Shown here: positions 54,644 through 64,000 of the stretch, one piece after another | Position numbering within the stretch: the stretch's first letter is position 1 | Layout: each line of letters opens with the position of its first letter | Assembly: GCA_016110215.1 (NCBI GenBank) | Contig: JADWQD010000015.1 | Location: 930,001-994,000, forward strand | Length of the DNA stretch: 64,000 nt | Direction: 5' to 3' | DNA from: Capronia americana | Taxonomy: Eukaryota; Ascomycota; Eurotiomycetes; Chaetothyriales; Herpotrichiellaceae | The notes under the pieces: model-generated | Databases searched by the model: none | Told to the model about the DNA's origin: nothing | What the model saw: only the letters and a program-made list of their open reading frames with translations | Position numbers and translations under genes: made by a program

Positions 54644-56507
54644 TCACTGTCTCGAATACGGGGGAATCGAACTGGCCGTCCATTGAAAGGGACCGCCAAA
54701 GACGGGTGCGTCAGCATACACGGCTGGACCGGCAGATTTGGATGCCCGATCCGCGACAGCACCATTATTGTAGGAAGATGACGACTCCCAGGGCACGGAG
54801 GAGGAAGGGTTCGAGATATGCACGGAGGAGACGGTCTCCGTGCCATCTTCCGGCCAGCCGTACTGGTACGGGTCGTGAAGGATGCCGCCCATGCCGTCTG
54901 CGAGGTCGTGGGCCGTTGGGCTCCTTGGCAGGCCGCCGAGGCCGTCTTCGACTGCGCACTCATCCATTGGGTCGGGGGCTGTGTTTGGGTTCGGGTCCCG
55001 GGTGTGTGCTTCTGGGTCTGAACCGGTGGCACCATTCCCGGGGGGAGTTTTCAGAGCGTTGTAGTAAAACATGAGCATGTCGTGGTAGCCGCGGGCGACG
55101 GCGTCGCACTGGGCGCAATAGTCTAGGGTTCGGATGCAGGTGGCGGCGCTGGTGAGCTCGTCTTCGTATTCCTCGGGAAGGCAGCCGTGGAGTCGCTTCT
55201 GGGCGATGTGGAAGAGCAGGACCGTGCAGGCGCTGAAGGACTGGTAGATTGCCAGCCAGCAACGCTTGAAGATGGCGCGCTCGGACAGGAGCAGGCCCAG
55301 GATGCGGGCGGATTGCGTCGCCACGTCGACGGCGTCCTTGGCGTAGCCCAGCGCCTCGGTGATGTCGCCGTCCATTTCCCAGGGATCGTCGCGATGGAGG
55401 GTCGCAAGGTGGAAGACATGGCGCCGGTATAGCAGAAGGAGCGCCCCCAGATAATTCAGATGTACCAGGAAGATGCCCCGTCGCTGCGGGACTGTCAGAC
55501 TCGAGTTGCGGATCAAGGAGTCCAGGTGCATGATCGGAGGCATGTTGCTGAACCAGTCGGAGATCTGCAGCCTGTACTCTCGCGTCGTGACCATGCTAAG
55601 CTCATCTCGGAGGAAGATGTCTCGAAGGATGTTGGCTGTGATCACGCCAATGGCCGTCATTTGCTCCTGCGCGATCGACTCGACGGGCGGGTTTTCTTCC
55701 ACCACCGTGATAGACTCCTCGAAGCCGGGCTCGAATGCTGCCACGATCTCGGGATTCGTGCCCAGGGTGGACGACAGCCAACTGTATGCATCAAAGCACC
55801 ATTAGACCACTGGACTTCTGGCTTGCCCGAAGTAGCATCGACATCCATGTCACGTACCTAGCCAGGAAAATCAGAGTTCTCAAGACTTTCTTCTGTGCAA
55901 TCCATTCATCAGGGTTGGTGGAAACAGGCCGCCGGTCCAGATGAATTCCTCGCAGCCTGGCCAGCTTCAAGCCCGTCACTTGAATAGTGTCAATTTATGT
56001 CCGTTTTATCTTCGTTGGCTAGAGCTCAAGCGAGCTCGACTTACAGACCCAGGTCCAGGCTGTCAGGCGCTTGTCCATGGCGCAATAGATGGCCAAGCAG
56101 CACAGCACGCGCATGCCCAGCACTTCATCCTCTTCGATGCACTCGTCGAGATAGAATTTGGCTGTTTCGTAGTAGGACCGCCGCAAGGAACTCTCAATCA
56201 TGAGGTCGTCATATTGGCTTGCCACACAGGCTACCGCGCACAGCGCCCCAAGGGTGGCTTTTGTTGCGCCTTCTGGATCCGTGTAGACAGACCGGTAGAG
56301 TTCGGCAGACTCCTCGGGAGAGAAAATGTAGAACAAGGTGCCAGTGCACTGGTAGAAATAATTCACCAACACGCGCGTGACCGAGGCACTTGCCAGTTTG
56401 CCATTGTTGAGGATCTGCGCCGGCGACGATGCCCGCTTGTTCTGAGGCCTTTCTCGCCCGACGGGCACAAAGAAAAGCCTTGCGAGCTGTTCGGGCACGA
56501 CGGCCAT
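54644..56507 (-). CDS. Fungal transcription-factor-domain protein lacking a Zn2Cys6 cluster
   Basis: Exons 56507-56045, 55978-55858 and 55781-54644 give 573 residues with matching phases. The protein is the fungal_trans (middle homology) domain. It begins LVNYFYQCTGTLFYIFSPEE and continues with YETAKFYLDECIEEDEVLGMRVLCCLAIYC. Across intron 1 comes AWTWVLTGLKLARLRGIHLDRRP, the conserved segment usually reading AW…GLRLA..LGLH. Intron 2 joins FLA to SWLSSTLGTNP. A Ser/Asn-rich tail follows. No cysteine cluster precedes the domain. Upstream to 57093 I see no CX2CX6C pattern in any frame, so the DNA-binding part is truly missing or lies in an exon I cannot see. It might be an N-terminally truncated factor or a cofactor. 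Confidence 0.85.
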
Positions 56508-57093
56508 GCTGACAATCCTGCGAGCGGGGAAAACCACAACTGAGGATAAAGGATCCAAGCTGTTCTTCGTGTTGGGGGAGAAGCGGTGAATTGGAGAGAA
56601 TTGTAAGGAGAACTGACGGTACGGTCTCTCATCCCCTGTTGCCAAGGATGGTAAACGGTGGAAGCGGGCAAGCACAGCGACTCTCTAATCAGTCACATCA
56701 CCGAGGCCATTTAGGGACGCGAGGCCACCCCGACCCGGGGAGTTGGTGAGCATCCTGGCGCTTGGTGGCTGCCGGAAGTGGTCTCCGCGTAATGTCGGCT
56801 TGTGATTGCTGGCCTTACCCAGCTCGCATAACAGTCTCGGCTCTGACAACGCGCTGGTTAAGCAGGCCCAAGTTAACTACACTCCAGCTTCGTCGGGATA
56901 TGGCGGACAATGGGTCACTTTGTCTAGACTCCACGTACATGAATAAGCTAGCACCACCAGTTTCATCTGCGGTAGAAATGTTCCTTTGACCCTCCGCAGG
57001 ACGCGGATTGGTAACCACCGCAGTCGTCAAGAGCACCAGTACCCGAAAGTAGTCCGTTATGACGTGGTGTTGGCGGCAGAGAATATTCGCAGG
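56508..57093. other. Spacer between two minus-strand factor genes
   Basis: Searched by eye for a missing zinc-cluster exon of the downstream gene; none was recognised. Confidence 0.5.
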
Positions 57094-59202
57094 CTACCGA
57101 CGAGACTCATGTCGAGCAAAGGGCGAGAAGAAATAGTCGTCTTTCCGGTGGCGTGGCCGAAGTGGCATGGTCTCAAGGTAATGCGGCCCCTCATGCGTCT
57201 TGTTGTTGATCTCTGTACCACCAGACATGTTACTGTCCGCTCTTATTGTGCCCGGGGCCCTTTCTTGGAGCATACTGGTCTTCGACATGGTACTCTGGCT
57301 TCCAAATAAAGCTTCGACCACCGCAGCAGTTCTTGCGACCCGGGAGCGTAGTGTTTGAGACTCGAGCCTCTCCAGCCAGATCTGGGCCCATTGCTGCTGT
57401 GTGCAAAGATCTTTGAAGGCCTGTACCACGATCAGCATGTCCTGTATCACTAAAGGCGGCGGAAACCAATCGAGCCGAATGGTGTAGGCATCAAATAGAG
57501 CTTGACACATTATGGCATTGACACCCCTTAAGCCATAAGCATCTCGGTAGTGGCTGAAGAGGTCGGTGACCATTTTGGAAGCGTCCTGACAGATCCGACG
57601 CGCCATGCTGGCTTCATCTCCCCCAAGAGCCAAAATTGGTCGAAACAATTGTATCAGGCTACCATGGTACCACATGTGCACCGCGGTTATGTACGCAGGA
57701 GTGCTTTCACTAATGGCAAACGCGGATGGTAATCCGCTGTACCAAGTCCGATATTTAGACTCCCAGTTCCTGATCTCGACCTTCTTGCGGTTGACCGAAA
57801 GAGATCTCGACTGGATCAATGTTGAATTCACGACCTTGGCCAGCTCCGCCAGATACAACGTGCAGTCGTTGGGGTCGCGTGGCGTTCGAGACGGCCCAGG
57901 TGTCGGATAGGGCGTCCACAGGCCGGCGGTGGCGACGCCCTCGATACTAGGGAGCCCCACGTCAATGGCATCTATAACGATTTGAGGCTGCCAACCTGTA
58001 TTGCTTGAAGAGATCCTGTACAACAAGTCAGCTTTTCCACTTCCCGGACACTGATCGGAAGCTCACTGGTCTACTTGGAAACAGACCCAGAACAGCTGCT
58101 GTCCCACGGCCGCAAACGTCCGTCTCTCTGTGCCAACTAGCTGTCGCTCCTTATCGCTTACGTTCCACATGTGGAGGCCCAGAAGAAGGGCCATACACGA
58201 GGCTCGTGCCGAAAAGCTACAAGCGCGCTGGTAGCGAAGGTGGAGGTTGTCAATCATTGCAAGAAGGCTCAATGCCGCAACGGCGGTCAAGCTTGGTCCC
58301 GGGTGTGCTGCCAACAGCCGTTCGGTTTCGTTGAAGAATGCATCCACTGACGGCCAATGGTCGATCCTACCATTAACCTCATCCTGATTTCCCAGTAAGG
58401 TGCAACCGACGGCCAATATAGCATTGATCAGCGTTGGTGAGCAATATCTCGTTCGGCCGTTGGCCATATCGTCTCGAATCAATGATTCGGGGATGACGGG
58501 GCAGACGGGATGATGATAGGTAAAGTACAGGTTCAAGATGTGATTGATGACCTCAGGATTTTGAGTTACCATGGTCCATGGGACAGTATTCGTGATTGAA
58601 GAGCTGAGACCAGTGGAAGCTTTGTCGAAAGGTTGCGTAATGTTGTTCAGGTAGAGAGCAGAACAGGACTCTCGTAGTTTCGCGAAGGCATACCCATCTT
58701 GCACAGTTTTGCTGGAGGCCTCCGCCGATTGAGGGTTGATACGCTCCGCCACCCGGAGGGCAGTGGGAACATCGGCTCCGGAGCGCACAGCTCGAAAAAT
58801 CTGCACAGCGTCTGCCTCGCAAGACTTACGGAGGCCCTCGAGAAGCCTATCCAATTCTGTGGTCTTCTGGTTGGTTTCTGCCAACACGGCTTGCTTATAC
58901 GTTTTAGTTCTGTGGTCTGTTTGGTAGACACACTCGTGTCCAGATACCGCGCAATTCGAACATGGCGTGTCACCGTTGCACTGTACGAATACTTACACTT
59001 AGCAGATGGCCAGTGAGGCCCACAATGCTTTTGACTCAAGGAGGGAGCGTCGCACCTTACGGCGTACCCGTCTACAAGCCTGGCAGGCAGTGGAGACACA
59101 TGTTCTTCTGTGCGGCACTCGCAAGCGGACAAATGGGGCGGCAGGCCTGGGATCTGAGCTGGATAGTCGCAGCGGTCGAAGTGGTTGCGATGACGGCGAC
59201 AT
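57094..59202 (-). CDS. Zn2Cys6 transcription factor with cluster split by an intron
   Basis: Exons 59202-59056, 58980-58067 and 58015-57094 give 660 residues. The binuclear cluster is complete only after splicing. Exon 1 ends with TACQACRRVRRK and exon 2 opens with CNGDTPCSNCAVSGHEC. The result is C40-x2-C43-x6-C50-x5-C56-x2-C59-x6-C66, the canonical spacing. The intron has a GTGCGA donor and GTACAG acceptor; no other reading gives a full cluster. A leucine-rich linker with coiled-coil potential follows (ELDRLLEGLRKS). Then comes the fungal_trans domain with LNLYFTYHHPVCPVIPE, the segment SARASCMALLLGLHMWN and LFWVCFQVDQ, which runs into exon 3. Upstream in-frame sequence makes the exact start less sure. 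Targets are unknown. Confidence 0.88.
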
Positions 59203-59769
59203 ATGGTATCAGGGCAGGTGCTGTGGGCTGGCAGGATACCCAATACTACCGCCAATAATCATGTCCATGCGGACGAAGGGGGGGGGAGGTTCTTCCGCTG
59301 AGCTTGCTTCTGCGTTATCCTCGTCAGCACTATGTCTCCAGGCAGCGACTCGCCAAAGATGCAAAGCACCCGGCCAGCATGAAGCGAGCCGCATTGTACT
59401 GTCACCCTGGGGGCATACCTGCGGTGAAGGGACTCATCAATTTGATGGGCAATGGGTTTTTATTTGTTGGTAGACCTTCTTGTGAAACTGCGTCATCTGC
59501 TCGTAGAACGCAATGGCGGTGATTGGTCCAGCGGAAATGGCAGTCCGTCGAATAGCGCCTCACAGCAGAATTATTCACCGCCACCTCAGAGTCCTCTCAC
59601 TCCGCTCGGACATTCAATCAATATTCAGACCCTTTGTCCAAAACGATGCTTCCTAGTCCTTCATAATAGCCTATCCACATCTTGCTCGGCCTGTAGTTCC
59701 TGGTACGGTATTGGACGTGGAATGGTCACCGTCCCAACAATCTAGGCAGCAAATGGAGCCGCCTTCTGC
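59203..59769. other. Spacer between two minus-strand genes
   Basis: Promoter of the split-cluster factor and 3' flank of the next gene. Includes a G-run (about 59279-59286). No gene was seen. Confidence 0.5.
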
Positions 59770-61015
59770 CTAGAAGAAGGACGCCACAGTGCTAGCCATA
59801 CCCTTAATCTTCTCCCAAATCCAGGTCACCACTTCGCTGATATAGTCCCAGATCTTCCACAGCGCCTGCTTGACGTATTCGAACACCTTATCCCACGGAA
59901 CGAGATAGACAACGGCAGCAGCGGCAACAGCTGCGACACCACCTATCACACAACCTCCCCCAATAACACCGCTGCTGAAGTAGCCAGCTGCCAAGCTGAG
60001 GCCAAATGGCCCTTTGATGAAGACACCTCCAGCACCAATCCAAATTGCTCCGCCAAAACCAGCAACACCGGCTCCGGCGCCTAGGACGACAGCCAGTAGG
60101 GATCTCCATTTACTGAACCAGGTCTCTGTCTCATCAGTGCCAGTGGATGGAGATGGCACACTGTCTGAACTCACTGGTCTCCTTCTACTCGTATTCGATC
60201 GTGGTGGTCCAGACATGACGTCTGGTTGGAGGTTGGCGAACCGATCTTTGATTCCTTCCATCTCCTCATCTGTCATGCTGGGCATCATTCTTGGCTCAGC
60301 GAAGAGCCTTCTGACCTCGTCAATATTGCCGCTGAGATCGAAGTGGCATCCCTCCCCGTGGGTTATGTGGTAGCCGCCAGTGCGAAGCTCACCGTCAGGT
60401 CGGCTGTCCCAGGCATAGGTCCTGACATTGCAGTAGGTCGATGAACTACCAATGCGTAGCATGTCCGGTTGTCCATTAAAGAGACTTCCGCAGCAGGCGA
60501 CATAGACGTCCTTCACGGCCTTGGAGATGCGGTAAGTGATGGACTTGACGAAGGAGCTGACCAGAAGATGGAGTGTCATGAACTCTTTGTTGGCATAAGA
60601 ATCGAGTTTGTGCTGGAGACTTTCTGGTGTGGCGACGACGATCATAGACCCTGCAGTCGTCGATATTAGTGGCATTGCCCAGCCTTCTTATGGTCCTGCA
60701 GCATCATTCATGGGAAGGCTACCTACGGGGTTTTGTACCAATTCCCTTGGTAAGTTTCACCAACCGTTTCTCTTGCTCCGGATTGACAACGGCAAGAACC
60801 ATCGTTCTAGGATTGCCATTCTTGCTCTTAACCGCTTCCAAAACCAAGTTAACCTCTTCTCGGCCTGCCCGCACGTCAGAAGAGCTGTTCCCTGCGCCGG
60901 ACGGCTTGTGAGACTCCGGGGATTTGGTAGATGGTTTGCGCGACTGGGACGACTTCGAGCCACTCCCCCGAGCCGAAGGCCTCGAAGATGAAGTACCAGA
61001 GAACCATGAAGGCAT
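59770..61015 (-). CDS. Unknown protein with Gly/Ala-rich hydrophobic C-terminal segment
   Basis: Exons 61015-60727 and 60650-59770 give 389 residues; the 76-nt intron (GTAGGT…CTGCAG) joins GTKPR to SMIVVATPES in phase. The first 50 residues are Ser/Lys-rich. A soluble alpha/beta-looking region follows (about 50-220) with VNLVLEAVKSKNG, then MVLAVVNPEQEKRLVKLTKG, and ITHGEGCHFDLSGNIDEVRRLF. After a Ser/Pro linker come about 100 residues of Gly/Ala-rich hydrophobic sequence (VVLGAGAGVAGFGGAIWIG, SLAAGYFSSGVIGGG). An amphipathic aromatic tail (VKQALWKIWDYISEVVTWIW) ends the protein. The hydrophobic part resembles small Gly-rich membrane proteins such as the ISG12/IFI6 group, but I cannot confirm a family. 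A membrane-inserting role is inference. The start is divergent from the gene at 61611. Confidence 0.8.
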
Positions 61016-61610
61016 CGTTGCTTGTGAAAGGGGGTTGCACCTGGGGAAATGTCTGAGGACAGAGAATGGTCAGAATATAGGAAAGAGAAATTCAAGCAAG
61101 CCTCATTCGGCGGTAACTGTCTTGATATGAAGAGGTCTAGGTCAGCCAGGATCCAAGTGAGAAATCTACGGGATACTTATACCTGAGATCTAGGAGCTTG
61201 CCCTGCGCACATGAGAAGGCACCAAACGAGACTGATATACAGCGGACTCAGGATCCCACATGCATTTGCTCGGCCATTGGATTCTCTTGAGTCGAGCTAC
61301 GAGCCACTAATGCATCATTGCAGATTGCTCCACCGGCAGTTTAGTGCTCAGCCAGTTACGCTCTTGTCTGGTTCGGTCTGGGGTTGCACAAGACGCATGA
61401 CTAATTCCTCTTGCATCTTGCAGCGCGCTTTCAATCGTTCGTGCTGCTGGGTTGCCAATCAACACGGGGATGTATTATATGTGCCGGGATATTCCGCCTA
61501 TCCAGCACTGTTCCAAACTCCGCAACTTTTCTCCTACAAATTCGTTCTATCTTGGTACTCGGTGTTCAGCTCCTTCGACGACTGCGCCGCCGCGACTTCA
61601 CATTCGCAAC
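61016..61610. other. Divergent intergenic region
   Basis: A shared upstream region of the Gly/Ala-rich protein gene (-) and the edge gene (+). No other gene was seen. Confidence 0.5.
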
Positions 61611-64000
61611 ATGGATACTTACTGTGCATGGAGGCCGACCAGCGAGGCTGGCCATATACCTGCCGATCAAGCCATGGACCTTGATGGCAGTTGTTTCCAT
61701 TCCTCGAGCTGGGCTAGCGCATTGCCTACGGACCAGCAATCAGGCTCTCAAAGAGCACTACACGACATCTCAGCCGTTTCGGACTCAACCGACGCTTTTC
61801 TTGTCCCGTCAGTGCAGATGGGTGATGATTTTCAGCCGAACTCCGTCTACAACAACGTGGGACTCAACATCGATCTTCTGCCGAGCTCTATGGACAGGAT
61901 TTTCAGGCATGACCTTGACTGCAGTCGATTGAATTTGCCAGCTCAAACACAATTTCACGGGCTCGGTCCTCTGTCATCTTTGCAAATGCCAGGAACGACA
62001 CATACCGCCCTCTGGGCGCATGAATATGAGCTCTCAGTTATTGATCACGATTCGCACAGTGGCGGTTTTGGCCGTGCACCCCTTTCCTCGGATCTTTCTC
62101 GCCTCTCGAGTACCTGGACAAATGGCAATCACATGGACGTCCCACACTCCGCTTGTTTAGCTGTCGGTCACGAGACTACATTTTCACCACAAGACTATTT
62201 CTACCGGGCTGGCATTGATTACGGGACCCACACAAATGGCCAATTACAAGCTGCCCAAACTCAGTCTGTGGGCTGCTTTTTATCAGGAGGAAATCTGTCC
62301 CAACAATCAGTACAGATGGTTCCGAGGCCAAATACCGTCAGCCAGTCGGCTCAAGCCCAATGGATATCTAGATACTCAGGCGCTACGGCGAAGGCTCCGT
62401 TGGCGGCTTGTACAGACTTGACATTAAACATTATTCAGCCGACCAGCCTTGAGAATAACGGTAAAAGGCACGAAATGGACACCACCTCGGATATTGCAGT
62501 GGACAGTTCTTTCAATTCCCACAATCTAACCATCCCACACACTGACGCACCGCGACCCTCGTCGCCCAGGCTGGCGAGAAGCCAGGAAATGCCTGCGCGC
62601 TTTGAAGACGATTGTGAGGCAAGAAGGAACGCAATCAAATACCTGTTCATCGACCTAGGCTGTACAATGGAGCAAACGACGATGATACTTCAACTCATCT
62701 TTAATTTGAGAGAGACGTGAGTTTTCATCAAAAGGTATGTGATTAATTCAGGACTGATGGGTTGATTGCAGCAAATATAAACTCCAGAAAGCAAAACAGG
62801 GTTGGCAAGAGTGCCAGAAGAATAAATCTGGTCAAGGTTCCGCGCCATCCACGAAATCTACTTCGATGCCGAGGCGTCGATGTCAATCTCGCCAACGCCA
62901 CCATCGGCATCGACACCTCTGGCCAGGGTCTCGGTTTTACCACCATATCGCAGGGCCAACTGAATATCCGGCAGGTGAACATCATCCACCAAGCCGGCAC
63001 GGCAATCGCTGTCGCCAGGCCCGGGATCGCAGAATTGCCAGTCCCCACAGAAGTGGCAACAAAGGGGCAAGTCACAAACGTACAAGACCCCTCAAGCGCA
63101 TGGCTAATTTCGACCCATACCCTGCATACGTGAATATCTCTCTCCTTCGCTATATACCGCGTGAGCTCGATTTCAGTCTGTACAAGACCCAGATCTCACT
63201 ACTCCTTTTCATCGATAAATACGTCAAGGGTTTCTTTGATTCCATCAGCAGCAAGGGATCTAAAGCACCGTTAGAAACGAATGAGATTCCGCAAAATCCA
63301 ATCGAATGGAAATGGCAACGCTTTTCGGGTCGCTGCCAGGGAGTGTCCGAGCTTGTTCGAAAGAAAAAGCATTGCATGCAAAATGGAGTCAACATGACAT
63401 GCGTGAAGACGACCATTACAGACATCCTCAACCAAACGGTCTTTTGTCAGGTCGCAAATACACTAAACGACTGTAGTCCATACATGTTGGTCCACTTTTG
63501 GATGATCTGCCGCGTCCTGCAAGGTATCCTCCCACAATTGGGTTATTCTGAAGACGAACTTCCGGTTGCCACTGCTGTTCAGGTCAAAGAATTTGTGCAG
63601 GCGCTACGGGGTCCTCCGAATGTTGTCAACACAGGAGACGCCGTTGGACTGCTTGATCTTCTGACGACTTTCCTTGAGGTCTCACCTTCTGACTTACAGG
63701 ATACCATCCGGATCAGTTGTCACTGTACTGCCCAAGCTCTCACGAGCAGACTCGGCCCTGATAATCCTAGCGTCCTCGGAATGTGGCTTGCCTATTTCTG
63801 CTACTGGGACAAGAAAGGCCTCGACCGAAGACAGTTTCTAGACACATACAGAAAAGCTCTTGAGGAGACTGAAATAGAGAATGGTCCCCAGCACGAGTAC
63901 ACGATCGACGTCTTGTGTAATTACGCTATCGCAGCGTACTATCTTTGTCACGACAACGACCTCGCCAGGCAGCTCGCGGTGGATCTCTGGGGACGGACTT
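61611..64000 (+). CDS. Partial gene, possible Clr5-like DNA-binding segment (runs off window)
   Basis: Exon 1 (61611-62716) joins across a 55-nt intron (GTGAGT…TTGCAG) to exon 2, which stays open from 62772 to the window end. At least 778 residues are present and the 3' end is missing. The ATG at 61611 (MDTYCAWRPTS) is preferred; one at 61452 is in frame. Residues 1-320 are polar and disordered. At about 330-395 the stretch ARRNAIKYLFIDLGCTMEQT, interrupted by the intron, continues with KYKLQKAKQGWQECQKN. It resembles the fungal Clr5 domain (helical, ending in a W…KN motif), but the match is weak. A basic His/Arg-rich linker and then a helical region follow, with LFIDKYVKGFFDS and later LDTYRKALEETEIENG, which could be tetratricopeptide-like. 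The role is unknown, possibly regulatory. Confidence 0.7.

Overview
The window is nuclear DNA of a filamentous ascomycete (Pezizomycotina). The evidence is short GT–AG introns (about 40–140 nt) with CTAAC/CTGAC-like branch sites just before the acceptor, monocistronic genes on both strands, and families typical of that group: RTA1, DUF3176, DUF2985, HET, Zn2Cys6 factors, anion:cation-type MFS carriers and an NPCC/Pom34 nucleoporin. The gene set would fit a eurotiomycete, possibly Chaetothyriales, but the order is a guess. I saw no rRNA, tRNA, CRISPR or intact transposon.

Layout. 0.8–9 kb: nitronate monooxygenase (-), RTA1 membrane protein (+), HID1 trafficking protein (+) and a short-chain dehydrogenase (-). 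9.5–16.2 kb: an esterase pseudogene broken by several frameshifts, an MFS sugar transporter and a zinc alcohol dehydrogenase, a loosely catabolic-looking stretch. 17–26 kb: membrane-anchored PhoD-like phosphatase, a small secreted protein, a DUF3176 membrane protein and a GH18 hydrolase. 26.6–32 kb: a very large multidomain redox protein (PrnB/IDO-like domain, FAD/NADPH reductase, cytochrome b5), the most unusual gene here. 33.6–44.2 kb: two MFS carriers flanking a C2H2 factor and a DUF2985 membrane protein, with a microsatellite cluster and a run of 98 Ns at 41.2–42 kb. 44.9–49.7 kb: a relic of an SMP-30/gluconolactonase-like gene, a HET-domain protein and a Zn2Cys6 factor. 50.7–53.6 kb: a medium-chain reductase and Pom34. 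54.6–64 kb: two consecutive transcription-factor genes (one without a zinc cluster), an unknown protein with a Gly/Ala-rich hydrophobic C-terminus, and a divergent gene with a possible Clr5-like segment that runs off the right edge.

How the genes relate. HID1 and Pom34 are housekeeping genes. Most of the rest is accessory metabolism, transport, regulation and self/non-self functions. No polyketide, peptide or terpene synthase core is present, so this is not a classical secondary-metabolite cluster. The fusion enzyme could be a stand-alone tailoring or catabolic oxygenase. Exon boundaries were worked out by hand from splice signals and reading-frame continuity. They agree in phase for the multi-exon genes, apart from the uncertain 5' exon of the fusion gene.
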